Positions 26,754 through 37,000 of a DNA stretch of 64,000 nucleotides are shown here, one piece after another. Under the pieces are notes generated by a model that saw only the letters and a list, made by a program, of their open reading frames with translations, was not told the DNA's origin and made no database searches. The stretch is from Bacillus renqingensis (GTDB lineage Bacteria; Bacillota; Bacilli; Bacillales; Cytobacillaceae), in NCBI RefSeq assembly GCF_016464375.1, contig NZ_JADDIU010000004.1, forward strand, positions 124,001-188,000, in the 5' to 3' direction. Position 1 is the stretch's first letter. Each line of letters opens with the position of its first letter. The translations under genes were made by a program, and so were the position numbers.

Positions 26754-27072
26754 AGCCTCCTGCAACTATCTAGGGAATGGTAATCATTTAAAGATGTACT
26801 AGAAGAATAAGAAATCATGGTTGAATAGAAACAAGGGTGAATAATGTGAATTTTACCTATGAGCAAACGGACAAAAATCCTATATGAGTTGATCCCGCAA
26901 GCAATTGCTGGAACGAATCATATTGGGTTTGTCAAATCCCATTTAAAGCGAAATTTAGTCAAAATTGACTATTTCCAAACATCAGCCCCCTAATTTTTCG
27001 CAGGGATTTTATGGGTAATAGAAACTTCACCAATTTAGACAAAAAGAAAAGCCATAATGTGTCTCCTTTGGT
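26754..27072 (+). other. Gene-free stretch, probably decayed coding sequence
   Basis: Only short frames are present (for example 26859-26993, 44 codons, MSKRTKILYELIPQ). It joins a recognisable gene remnant at 27073, so it may be the more degraded upstream part of the same gene. Nothing in it can be assigned. Confidence 0.3.
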
Positions 27073-27361
27073 GTGGAAATAACGAGCGGAACATGGGAGT
27101 TTTTCTATACACCCGAAGTTGGTTATATAAAGTACTGTAGTACACAGGTGCCAATAGCGGAACTGGTTAGCAATGAAAATGCAAAAAAAGTATTGGCAGA
27201 GCTAGCCCCACAAGCTGCGGCTTTCCCTGCGGAAATGCTGGAAAAATTCGGCCATCAGTCCTTGAAGGAATTGTCACACCTGCCATTTTTTTTTAATTAC
27301 GGAAAAAGTACTCGATGAGTTGGATCATAGACTAGAGAAAATTAAAGTGGTGGTAGAATAG
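27073..27361 (+). pseudogene. C-terminal remnant of a GH78-type alpha-L-rhamnosidase, frameshifted
   Basis: The frame reads EITSGTWEFFYTPEVGYIKY, then VPIAELVSNENAKKVLAELA and SLKELSHLPF, resembling the final strand and the helical tail of bacterial GH78 rhamnosidases (SGTYxFxY ... TPIxELLxxPxAKxVL ... SLKxL). After the T run at about 27285-27293 the tail continues in another frame as LITEKVLDELDHRLEKIKVV, so one indel in the run broke the frame. The context (rha genes) fits a lost rhamnosidase. Confidence 0.5.
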
Positions 27362-27378
27362 TTCGTACCTAAACTAGA

Positions 27379-27415
27379 GAAGCCAAAATACTGTCGCAGT
27401 ATTTTGGCTTCTTTT
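27379..27415 (+). terminator. Strong terminator after the rhamnosidase remnant
   Basis: Perfect 15-bp stem (27379-27393 with 27397-27411, loop TCG) followed by TTTT. Confidence 0.8.
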
Positions 27416-27506
27416 GTTTTTATGAAAAACAAAAATAAAAAATGGCCTATTATGACGAAAATTACAACAAAACAGATATTAACAAAAAATATAATCTGTG
27501 TTTGAG

Positions 27507-27535
27507 TTGATTTATTTGGGTTTTAGAGGTATGAT
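27507..27535 (+). promoter_or_regulatory. Promoter of rhaD
   Basis: TTGATT (27507-27512), 17-bp spacer, TATGAT (27530-27535), about 50 bp upstream of rhaD and just after the terminator. Confidence 0.6.
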
Positions 27536-27589
27536 CTAGTATAGAGAGGATTCATAGAAAGACCTTTTTGAAAAGGAGAGAGACTAAAC

Positions 27590-28426
27590 ATGGGGACGAC
27601 GATGACAAGAAATTCACTATATAATGCACCATTTTTTCAAGAAATGATGGACACAACCGCTAACCTATATCGTTTAGGCTGGGATGAGCGAAATGGTGGG
27701 AATATCAGTTATTTATTACGTGAAGATGAATTGATTCCTTACTTAGATGTTCATCATGTGTTAAGAACAGTGCCGATGAGCTTTGATGCATCTGCCCTTT
27801 CAGGGAAATATTTTATTGTCACGGGTTCAGGAAAATATTTTAAAAATGTAAAAAGAGATCCTGCTGAAAACTTGGGTATTATCCGCATTGCCAATGATGG
27901 CAATAGCTATGAAATTCTCTGGGGCTTTGAAAATGGCGGGGTGGCAACGAGCGAGCTGCCGACACACCTAATGAATCATATGCAGAGACTGGCAGTAGAC
28001 AAAAATCACCGCGTCATCATGCACTGCCATGCAACCCACTTATTAGCGATGACATTTACACATAGCTTAAAGGAAGAGGATTTTACGAAAACACTTTGGG
28101 AAATGTGTACAGAATGTATCGTTGTCTTCCCTGATGGTATTGGCGTAATACCATGGATTATTCCGGGAACAAATGAAATCGGTGAAGCGACTGCTGAAAA
28201 AATGAAAGATGTTCGCCTTGTTCTTTGGCCGCATCATGGGGTTTTCGGGGCTGGACAATCAATGGATGAAGTCTTTGGATTGATTGAAACAGCTGAAAAG
28301 GCTGCTCAGGTGTATACCGTAGTTTGTGCTCAAGGTGGTAAAAAACAAACGATCACAGACCAGCAGTTGCAGGATCTTGCTGATGCCTTTCATGTTGTCC
28401 CAAGAGAAGGAATCTTGAATCTATAA
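27590..28426 (+). CDS. rhaD: Rhamnulose-1-phosphate aldolase
   Basis: 278 aa class II aldolase. Zinc ligands sit in MHCHATH (His145 and His147) and in WPHHGVFG; the phosphate loop is RNGGNISYLL and VTGSGKYFKNV. It cleaves L-rhamnulose-1-phosphate to DHAP and L-lactaldehyde, completing the pathway begun by RhaA and RhaB. AAGGAGAGAGACTAAAC precedes ATG. It has its own promoter and terminator. Confidence 0.93.
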   Translation: MGTTMTRNSLYNAPFFQEMMDTTANLYRLGWDERNGGNISYLLREDELIPYLDVHHVLRTVPMSFDASALSGKYFIVTGSGKYFKNVKRDPAENLGIIRIANDGNSYEILWGFENGGVATSELPTHLMNHMQRLAVDKNHRVIMHCHATHLLAMTFTHSLKEEDFTKTLWEMCTECIVVFPDGIGVIPWIIPGTNEIGEATAEKMKDVRLVLWPHHGVFGAGQSMDEVFGLIETAEKAAQVYTVVCAQGGKKQTITDQQLQDLADAFHVVPREGILNL

Positions 28427-28461
28427 AAATATATTATAATCAAAAAATAAAAATACCTAAT

Positions 28462-28497
28462 GGTGTGGCTCCCAAAAGAGTGTCACACCTTTTTTTC
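28462..28497 (+). terminator. Terminator of rhaD
   Basis: GGTGTG / CACACC stem followed by seven T. Confidence 0.7.
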
Positions 28498-28523
28498 TTA
28501 TAAGGTAAGAAAGTATAAAATTT

Positions 28524-28648
28524 TCGACGTTGAGAATTGTCTAGCTCCACAAGGAAGGTTTCGACAGCATCGGCATCGCAACGAAGGAAAAGCGATAGCT
28601 TTTTCGAGGAGGGCATACGCCGCTGAGCAGGGCGCCTTGCGCTTTTCT
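28524..28648 (+). repeat. Dispersed GC-rich repeat, copy 2 (internally deleted)
   Basis: Same ends as the copy at 21024 (TCGACGTTGAGAATTGTC ... GCGCTTTTCT), but the first module is missing. The joint lies between two CTCCA stretches present in the long copy. Confidence 0.7.
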
Positions 28649-28707
28649 AATAGTTTACGTGAATATGATATGATTTGTTAAAACAATTCAGGAATAAGGT
28701 GAATCGC

Positions 28708-29676
28708 ATGGACCAGGATTTCCTAATGGAGTTATTAAAGATTACTGATGAAGAGAAAGCCATTCTTGAACAGCAAAAAAGGGTAAGTAAAGAACTGTAT
28801 ACCAGCAAAACGAATTTTATTATTGAGAGCGAAAAGTTCTTAAGCAAAGATAAAATGATTATGGTCCGGAAACATACAAGATTTGTGGATTTTCCGCTCC
28901 ATAAGCATGATTATATTGAGGTTAATTACGTTTATAATGGAGAATTGCAGCAAACAGTCGGGGGCCGGCCGATTACGTTGAAAAAGGGCGAACTGCTGTT
29001 ATTAAATCAGCATATGGAACATGAAATCAAAGCGTGTGGGATGGATGACATCATTATTAATTTTATTATACGTCCTGCGTTTTTTGACTTTATTTTTTCC
29101 TTTTTAAGTTCTGAAAATATTGTCAGTGACTTTCTAATTAATAGCCTTTATAACAGTACACAAAACGGCCAATTTCTTTATTTTAAAGTAGCAGAAGTCC
29201 GGTCCATCCAGGAACTGATTGGAAAAATTATTTATGAAATCATGTTTCCCTCTACTTTTTCGGAGTCAACCATTAAGCTCTATATGGGCCTTTTTCTGAT
29301 TGAACTCATCAAGAATTCGGATAAAATGGAACGGAAAGAGGAAGCCTCCATTAACCATTATCAGGTCGTTGAATCACTTAAATATATAGAGGAGCACTTT
29401 AAGGAAGCCTCTTTATATGAATTAGCTGATCGATTAAACCAGTCTCATTACGGATTGAGTAAAACGATTAAAAAGGCAACGTCTCATACATTTAAAGAGC
29501 TGCTTCAGGAAAGACGGCTGCTTAAGGCAAAAGAGTTATTAGAAGGTACGAACTTGCCGATTGCTGCCATCGTCGAGCAGATCGGCTACGATAATATCAG
29601 TTACTTTTACCGGATCTTTAAAGGGAAATATGGGCAGACGCCGAAGGAGTTTAGGGAACAAACAGTGAGAGGATAA
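28708..29676 (+). CDS. AraC-family regulator with cupin sensor
   Basis: 322 aa from ATG 28708, 7 nt after AAGGTG. Residues about 60-150 form a cupin-like sugar sensor (FVDFPLHKHDYIEVNYVYNG, KKGELLLLNQHMEHE); the last 100 form the double HTH (SLYELADRLNQSHYGLSKTI, IVEQIGYDNISYFYRIFKGK). It may activate rhamnose or neighbouring sugar genes; the target is unknown. Confidence 0.85.
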   Translation: MDQDFLMELLKITDEEKAILEQQKRVSKELYTSKTNFIIESEKFLSKDKMIMVRKHTRFVDFPLHKHDYIEVNYVYNGELQQTVGGRPITLKKGELLLLNQHMEHEIKACGMDDIIINFIIRPAFFDFIFSFLSSENIVSDFLINSLYNSTQNGQFLYFKVAEVRSIQELIGKIIYEIMFPSTFSESTIKLYMGLFLIELIKNSDKMERKEEASINHYQVVESLKYIEEHFKEASLYELADRLNQSHYGLSKTIKKATSHTFKELLQERRLLKAKELLEGTNLPIAAIVEQIGYDNISYFYRIFKGKYGQTPKEFREQTVRG

Positions 29677-29858
29677 CAATATTTCATGCGATTTATCCTT
29701 CAGTGACTTTTAAAAAACAAAACATCAAGGGCATCAATAGAGTGGACTAACTATTGTAATTTTTATTACGAAAATTCAGTCTTTTATTAATTAGGCAATC
29801 AATTATACTTAAAGTAAATGGTAATCTCATACAAACAAATGTTTTAAAGAAGGAGGGA

Positions 29859-29918
29859 ATGTTAATAAACAGAAGAATACTAAAATGCTTTCATTTTTTA
29901 ATAAATCCTGCAGACTGA
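29859..29918 (+). pseudogene. Truncated duplicate of the start of the downstream PTS regulator
   Basis: ATG 29859 sits behind AAGAAGGAGGGA and opens 19 codons (MLINRRILKCFHFLINPAD). The next gene starts LISSRMLQVLQFLISNPVTN; the DNA around both ribosome sites and first 20 codons is clearly similar. It looks like a leftover 5' end of a paralogue, or a small leader peptide. Confidence 0.45.
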
Positions 29919-30019
29919 CTATCAATATTTGTGATAAAGATAATATTATACGGAGAAGTTGAATAAAGTTACTATAATTGAAGAATCTTCCTATTGATGC
30001 TTAAAAGGAGGAGAGAATA

Positions 30020-32065
30020 TTGATAAGTAGTAGAATGCTACAGGTTCTTCAGTTTTTAATCAGTAATCCTGTGACTAATTATAAATATGTAGCAAAAAAA
30101 CTTGAGATAAATGAAAGATACGTAAGATATGACATTGACAAGTTAAATGAAGTTTTATATTTAAAAAAACTTCCTATGATAAAAAAAGAATCAAAGGGGG
30201 TATTGAAGTTTATTGACCATCCGGAAACTAAGTATTTATTTGGAAAAGAAAATTTTGTTTTTTCTCAAGAAGATAGGATAAGAATTTTAAAGCTAATGTT
30301 GTTATTGGATAGTAACCAAGTAAAGTTAAATCTTCTTTCCAATAAACTACAAGTATCAAGGTCCACACTGAAAAACGATTTGAAAGAAGTAAAAGATAAA
30401 CTAAAGAAGAATAAATTGGAATTAATTTACAATAGAAAATTTTTGATTATTGGTAATGGACAAGAGTACAAGGAAGTATTATGCAAGGAGCTAAAACAGT
30501 ATATACCCCTCTTAATATTTGATATAAAAAGGGAAACAGCGTTTGAAACATACATAAAAAAATTTATCATTTCCGTCTATGAGAGAATTGGAATTGATAT
30601 TAAGTCCATATCAAAATTAATCCAAGATGAACTAACGCGGAACAATCAAGTACTATCAGATGAATCGTATATTTGGTACTTTACAAACATCTTATTAATC
30701 ATACGAGGGCATAAGGAATTTATAAACGAAACTGTTTTAAAATCACCTAAAAACTCATCTTTATCTGTTGAAGTTAATACAAGGCTAATAGAAAGTTTAT
30801 CAAAGGCGACAAACATTGATTTTTTTGAACAAGAAAAGCAAAGTATTTGTGAATTATTAAGTTATGCAAAGGTTTACGGAAACTTGCGCGTACAAGAAGA
30901 TATTATGTATGTAGAAGCAGTAGTATTTCAATTGATGGAGAAAATGACTGAAAAAACAGCAGTTAATTTCCATGAAGATCGAATTTTAATAGATGGATTA
31001 CTAAATCATATTGGACCTCTTATTAAAAGGTTACATAAGAAAATTGATATTGGTGAAAAAAGCTTTTCTTATGTAGTAAAAGAATATAATAGTTTCTTTA
31101 ATCTTGTAAAAGAAGCGGTTAGTCAAACTGATATAATTAACGAATTATCTAATGAATCTGAACTTGCCTATATAACCATCCACTTTTTGTCTAGCTTGAA
31201 AAGGCTAAAAAGCATCTCTATGAAAAGAGTTCTTCTAGTTTGCGGATATGGATATGGAACATCAGTCATTTTAAAAGAAACTTTAATGAATGAATTTCAA
31301 ATTCAAATTGTGGACGTATTACCTGGTTATTTATTATCAAACTATTCAAATTGGGAAGAAATAGACTGTGTGATTTCAACTAAAGAAATTCCAAATGTCA
31401 ATCTATATATACCTCAAGCAATAGTAAGTCCTATATTGACTCAAAAAGATTATGAAGAAATAAGGAAATTAGGTATTGAAAAGAAAAGAGTAATTTCACA
31501 TTACTACAATATTAAACAGAATTTAAGTTTTCTAAATGATAATGATCGCCTTAGAGTCTTAAATGTAATAAAACAAGAATTCGGCTATCAAGAACCAGAA
31601 AATAAAATAGTTACATTTTCTCATATGCTAGATACTCAAAGAATTAAGATTACTTCAGGTTATGAGTCTTGGCCAAACGCTGTTAAAGATAGTTGTAGCT
31701 TATTATCAGAAAAAGGCTTCGTTGACAGTGAATATGGTGAACAGATAATAAAAGATATAAAAACATTAGGAAGTTATTCAGTACAGGATAAAAAATTTGT
31801 CTTATTGCATGGAAGAGCAGATAAGAATGTTAAAAAGAGTGGAATGAGCTTAATTATAAGTAAAAAACCAGTTCATTTTGAAGAAAAACAAACCAATATC
31901 ATTATCTGTTTATCCAGCAAAGATAATAAGGAACATATTCCGGCTATTACTTCTTTTGTAAGGATGATAAAGAAAACAAATCTATTAAATTTATTAAAGA
32001 CAGCAAAAACACCAACAGAGGCTATGATCATGATAAAAAGTTGTGAAGTGGAGATTTGTTCATGA
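30020..32065 (+). CDS. PRD-containing PTS transcriptional activator (MtlR/ManR/BglG-like)
   Basis: 681 aa, TTG start with GGAGGAGAG upstream. Domains: two N-terminal HTH regions (NYKYVAKKLEINERYVRYDI; LSNKLQVSRSTLKNDLKEVK), two PRDs about 170-395, an EIIB-like domain with Cys408 (VLLVCGYGYGTS), and an EIIA type-2 domain with His597 in LLHGRADKN. Phosphorylation by PTS proteins should control it. It is first in the cluster with fructose-family PTS genes and overlaps the EIIA gene by 4 nt, so it very likely activates this mannoside operon. Confidence 0.85.
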   Translation: MISSRMLQVLQFLISNPVTNYKYVAKKLEINERYVRYDIDKLNEVLYLKKLPMIKKESKGVLKFIDHPETKYLFGKENFVFSQEDRIRILKLMLLLDSNQVKLNLLSNKLQVSRSTLKNDLKEVKDKLKKNKLELIYNRKFLIIGNGQEYKEVLCKELKQYIPLLIFDIKRETAFETYIKKFIISVYERIGIDIKSISKLIQDELTRNNQVLSDESYIWYFTNILLIIRGHKEFINETVLKSPKNSSLSVEVNTRLIESLSKATNIDFFEQEKQSICELLSYAKVYGNLRVQEDIMYVEAVVFQLMEKMTEKTAVNFHEDRILIDGLLNHIGPLIKRLHKKIDIGEKSFSYVVKEYNSFFNLVKEAVSQTDIINELSNESELAYITIHFLSSLKRLKSISMKRVLLVCGYGYGTSVILKETLMNEFQIQIVDVLPGYLLSNYSNWEEIDCVISTKEIPNVNLYIPQAIVSPILTQKDYEEIRKLGIEKKRVISHYYNIKQNLSFLNDNDRLRVLNVIKQEFGYQEPENKIVTFSHMLDTQRIKITSGYESWPNAVKDSCSLLSEKGFVDSEYGEQIIKDIKTLGSYSVQDKKFVLLHGRADKNVKKSGMSLIISKKPVHFEEKQTNIIICLSSKDNKEHIPAITSFVRMIKKTNLLNLLKTAKTPTEAMIMIKSCEVEICS

Positions 32066-32529
32066 GCGATATATTGGACCGTGATTGTATCATTTTAGAT
32101 ATGAACCAGCAAGATAAGAACGCAATTATTTATAATATGATAGAAAAATTGAATGATAATCATCGAATTAGAAATAAAGATGATTTCTTTGCTGAAGTTT
32201 TAAAACGTGAGGAAATTGAATCTACTGCTGTTGGTTATGACATTGGTATGCCGCATGGAAAAACTAAGAATGTTTTAAAAACATCTATTTGTTTTACCAG
32301 GCTTATGGAGCCTGTTGTTTGGAACGAGCACACAAAAGAAAAAGTGAATACTGTCATTTTAATTGCAGTTCCTAAAGGAGATAATCAAACACATATAAAA
32401 TTGGTATCAAAATTAGCAAGAAATTTGATGCATGAAGAGTATAGAAAATCACTAGATAACAGTGACAAAGAAGAGATTTACGAAATAATTAATAATACAT
32501 TAAATGAGGAGGATACTTTCATTCTGTAG
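32062..32529 (+). CDS. PTS EIIA component, fructose/mannitol type
   Basis: 155 aa from ATG 32062, which overlaps the previous stop. Active-site His65 in GYDIGMPHGKTKNV; AVPKGDNQTHIKLVSKLARN is conserved in EIIA-Fru. Takes phosphate from HPr and hands it to the EIIB encoded two genes downstream. Confidence 0.88.
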   Translation: MSDILDRDCIILDMNQQDKNAIIYNMIEKLNDNHRIRNKDDFFAEVLKREEIESTAVGYDIGMPHGKTKNVLKTSICFTRLMEPVVWNEHTKEKVNTVILIAVPKGDNQTHIKLVSKLARNLMHEEYRKSLDNSDKEEIYEIINNTLNEEDTFIL

Positions 32530-32622
32530 CAAGAAATTTACGAATATTAAAACTAATGGAATCGTATACAAAGAGGTGTTATTAAAGATATAAGACTTAT
32601 AAAAATGATAAAGGAGAAAAAT

Positions 32623-33690
32623 ATGAAAGAGAAGCTATTAGAAGTAAAAAAGCATCTTTTGACAGGAACGTCACATATGATTCCGTTTATTGTTGCTGGT
32701 GGAATATTATTTTCAATTTCTGTTATGTTAAATAGCACTCCGTCTACCCCGACAGAAGGTTGGTTAGTTGGATTATCCAAAATAGGTCAAGCTGGGTTAA
32801 CTTTATTTGTTCCCGTACTAGGGGGATATATTGCCTATTCAATAGCAGATAAGCCGGGATTAGCACCCGGTATGATCGGTGCCTACTTAGCTAATGAAGT
32901 TGGAGCAGGCTTTCTAGGAGGTATTCTTGCAGGTTTCTTGGCCGGCATAATTGTTTTTCAATTAAAAAAAATCAAGCTGCCAATATCATTAAAACCACTA
33001 GGGTCAATTTTCTTATATCCATTAATAGGAACCTTTTTAACAGGGGCAATTATTGTGTGGGGCATCGGAGCACCAATTGCTGGACTAATGGAAGGATTAA
33101 CAAACTGGCTGACAAGTATGGACGAAGCAGGGAAAGTTCCTTTAGGAGCAGTACTTGGAGGGATGACTGCCTTTGATATGGGGGGGCCAATTAATAAAGT
33201 TGCAACCCTATTTGCACAGACTCAAGTTGATACTGTTCCTTGGTTAATGGGGGGAGTTGGAGTAGCAATCTGTGTTCCACCGATAGGAATGGGATTGGCT
33301 ACATTATTGAGTCCTAAAAAATATAATAGTGAAGAAAAAGAAGCTGGAAAAGCTGCGATTTTAATGGGGTGCGTTGGTATAACGGAGGGAGCCATTCCAT
33401 TTGCTGCAAATGATCCTTTTCGTGTAATTCCCTCCATTGTAGCGGGTGGAATGGTGGGAAATATTGTTGCGTTTTTTTTAAATGTAGTAAACCATGCTCC
33501 ATGGGGAGGTATCATAGTTTTACCAGTTATAGAAGGAAAACTAGGTTATATTGTTGGCATACTTTGTGGTTCTGTTGCAACCGCTTTCATAGTGAATTTA
33601 CTGAAAAAGGTAAATGAAGATGAGGAAATAAAAGAAAAAGCTCAAGAAGAAACGTTTGAAGAAATTGAAATCGAATTAGTTAACTTATAG
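32623..33690 (+). CDS. PTS EIIC membrane permease, fructose family
   Basis: 355 aa from ATG 32623 behind AAAGGAGAAAAAT. About nine membrane segments. Family blocks: LLTGTSHMIPFIVAGGILFS, TAFDMGGPINKVA and GITEGAIPFAANDP, the substrate-loop motif of fructose/mannosyl-type EIIC. The tail is acidic. Substrate probably a mannose-related sugar, given the two GH92 mannosidases that follow. Confidence 0.88.
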   Translation: MKEKLLEVKKHLLTGTSHMIPFIVAGGILFSISVMLNSTPSTPTEGWLVGLSKIGQAGLTLFVPVLGGYIAYSIADKPGLAPGMIGAYLANEVGAGFLGGILAGFLAGIIVFQLKKIKLPISLKPLGSIFLYPLIGTFLTGAIIVWGIGAPIAGLMEGLTNWLTSMDEAGKVPLGAVLGGMTAFDMGGPINKVATLFAQTQVDTVPWLMGGVGVAICVPPIGMGLATLLSPKKYNSEEKEAGKAAILMGCVGITEGAIPFAANDPFRVIPSIVAGGMVGNIVAFFLNVVNHAPWGGIIVLPVIEGKLGYIVGILCGSVATAFIVNLLKKVNEDEEIKEKAQEETFEEIEIELVNL

Positions 33691-33705
33691 GAAAGAGTGA
33701 TCTTT

Positions 33706-34020
33706 GTGAAAATTGTTGGAGTTACTGCATGCCCCTCAGGGGTAGCGCACACATATATGGCTGCAGAAGCTTTGAAATTAGCAGGAAAAGAAAATGGTGT
33801 TCAAATTCTAATAGAAACTCAGGGAGGAGCTGGAATAGAAAACAAATTAATGAACAAAGATATTGCCGAAGCTGATTGTGTGATTATTAGTAATGATATT
33901 GATATTCGTGGAATTGAAAGATTTAAAGGGAAACCATGTCTAAAGAAGAGTGTATCTACTCTAATTAAACAAGCTGATTCTATTGTCAAAGCACTTAAAT
34001 CTAAATTTGAAAATGTTTAG
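33706..34020 (+). CDS. PTS EIIB component, fructose family
   Basis: 104 aa from GTG 33706, 6 nt after GAGTGA. Phosphocysteine Cys9 in VTACPSGVAHTYMAAEAL; QGGAGIENKL is also conserved. Phosphorylates the sugar arriving through EIIC. Confidence 0.88.
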   Translation: MKIVGVTACPSGVAHTYMAAEALKLAGKENGVQILIETQGGAGIENKLMNKDIAEADCVIISNDIDIRGIERFKGKPCLKKSVSTLIKQADSIVKALKSKFENV

Positions 34021-34096
34021 CGGAACTCTTATTGATTAAAAAAGAAAGAGGTAAATAAATTTAAAAATAATAATAGTAATAAGAAGGGAGAATGAG

Positions 34097-37000
34097 ATGA
34101 AATCTTATAAAAAATTTGCTTTATCTTCGTCAGTAATAATGGCAATGACGTTAACACCTTTATTTTCCAATAATCTTCATTTGATTACAGATGTAGAAGC
34201 AGCTAAAACGGAAAATACCGTTAAAGTTGATAAAACTGAAAAGGATGTGCTGTTTTATAATTCATTTGAGGAAAAAGAAGTAGATGGATTCCTTGATTCT
34301 CAGTTAGATGAAGGAAAGGGAATGTCAAATGTTAGTGGTGTGAAAGCCCATACATTAGTTGGGGATATTACGAGATTAATAGATAAAGAAAGTATTAAAG
34401 GAAGCAAAGATTATAAGGACAATGAATCAAAAAGTAACCTATTTGATAAAAAATTAGCAACTAAGTATCTTACCTCTGAAAATAATGGGAAAGACGTTTG
34501 GGTTTCTTTTAAATTAAAGGAATCGAAAGTCGTTCATTCTTATGTTATTGCATCAGCAAATGATGCAAAAGAAAGAGATCCGAAAAAATGGACATTATAT
34601 GGAAGTAATGATGAACAAGAATGGGAAAAAATTGATTCGAGAACTAATGAAAAATTTGAAAATCGTTTAGAAGAAAAGACCTTTACTTTTGATAACAATA
34701 AAGCATATATCTACTACAAATTGGTTATTGAGGAAAACAACGGTGACAATATGACTCAATTTTCTGAGTTTAATTTGGCTACTGGAAACGAGGCTGATGA
34801 TGAAAAACTAGAAAATCAAAATATGCAAACGAAACTATCTACAGGTCCATCAGTAACATGGAATCAGCAAGCTAATGTTGGTTGGAGTGGTAAACAAGCT
34901 TTAGAAGTATCAGGGAGCCAAATTAAAGAAGGAAAAGGCTATGCTTATAATACTATTTATGATGTAAATATACCAGTAGATGGAAATACACATCTTAGTT
35001 ATGTAATATTCCCTTCAGTTGCTGAAAATGGGAAGTACGATTATAGTTATACATCCATGCATATATCGTTAGATTTAAAATTTACTGATGGAACTTACTT
35101 AAGCGATTTAGACAGCATTGATCAGAATGGGAATATAGTTTCTCCTGAGAAACAAGGAGATTCAAGAACATTAACATTTAACCAATGGAATAAGATTACC
35201 ACGGAAATTGGAAATGTAGCAAAAGGAAAAACTATTGATAAAATTTTAGTTGGTTATCAAGATTCTGATAAAAAAGCGGCAAATTCATTCTTAGCCTATA
35301 TTGATGATATTGAAGTATCAAACTACGAAGAAAAATTCTACGATAGAAAATCAGATTATGTAAATATCTTACGAGGAACAAATGATTCTGGTAGTTTTTC
35401 AAGAGGACTAACCGTACCAGCAGTAACTGTCCCTCATGGATTCAATTTTTGGGCTCCTGTAACTAATTCAGGAAGTAATACATTATATGACTACCAATTA
35501 AATGGAGATGAGAAATTTCAACATATGACGGTTAGTCATGAACCTTCCATTTGGGTTGGAGATAGAGGGACTTGGCAATATATGGTCAACTCTAGCATTG
35601 ATATAAACAATGTAAAATCGGGAAGTGATATTGCAAATTCAAAAGTAGCTTCTTCTTTTTCACATGATAATGAGACAGCAAAAGCACACTATTATAGTGT
35701 AGAGTTCGACAAAAATTCCCCTGCATCCGGAACTAAGCTTGAAGTAACACCTAGTGAGCATGGATCCATTAATAGATTTACATTTTCTAAAGACGTCAAA
35801 TATAGAAATATTATTTTTGATAGTGTAAGAGCAAATGGTTCTCTTACCATGGAGAAAGACAATAAATCCTTCTCTGCGTATACTGATCATACTGGTAATG
35901 GTATGAAGAGAATGTATATATATGGTCAATTTAATAAGGAATTTAAACAAAGTAATGTTCAAAATAAGAAACAAGGGATCGTATCTTTCGCGGATGATGT
36001 TAATGAAATAGAAATGAAAGTTGCAACCTCATTTATCAGCCCAGAACAAGCGAAAAAGAACCTGGAATTAGAACTAAGTAATCAAAACTTTGATTCTTTA
36101 TTTGGAAAAACACAGGACATTTGGGATAAAGAATTAGACATAATTGAAGTGGAGGGAGCATCAAAAAGTCAGCTCGTAACATTATACTCCAACCTGTACC
36201 GTTTATTGGCCTATCCGAATAATTATTCTGAAAATACTGGTACTAACGAAAACCCAATTTGGAAATATTGCAGCCCATATAGTGGAAGTAACGATAATCC
36301 ATCAATTGTAGAGGGCAAATTGTATGTAAACAATGGTTTTTGGGATACGTATAGAACCGCTTGGTCTGCATACTCATTATTGACACCTTCTAAATATAAT
36401 GAAATGTTAGATGGTTTAGTGCAACATTATAATGACAATACTTGGGTACCTCGATGGATTGCTCCTGGCGGTACAAATAGTATGGTAGGAACAAGTTCAG
36501 ATATAATCTTCGGCGATGCAATAATGAAAGGAGCCCATTTTGATGCGGAAGGCGCATACAAATCAGCTATCAAAAATGCATCAGTTGTCTCAAATAATTT
36601 AACCGGTGGCGGAAGAAATAAACTTGAAGTTTCTAACTTTTTAGGATATGTTCCGTCTGACCTAGATAGTCATGGTTTTTCTTGGTCGATTGAAGGATAC
36701 ATCAATGACTTTGGTATTTCTCAAATGGCAGAAAAATTAGGGCATAAAGATGAAGCGAAATACTATCGTAACCGAGCTCTAAATTATTCAAAACTATTTG
36801 ATAAACAAGGAACTGCTTTGGATAGCTGGTTAAAAGGCAAACAGACAAATGGACAGTGGAGCACAGATCCATCTGAATTTAATCCAATTAGTTGGAAAAA
36901 TGATTACACAGAAACCGATGCTTATAATATGGCTGTTTCTGTACCTCAAGATGGACAAGGATTGGCGAATTTGTATGGTGGTAAGGAAGGTTTAGGAAAG

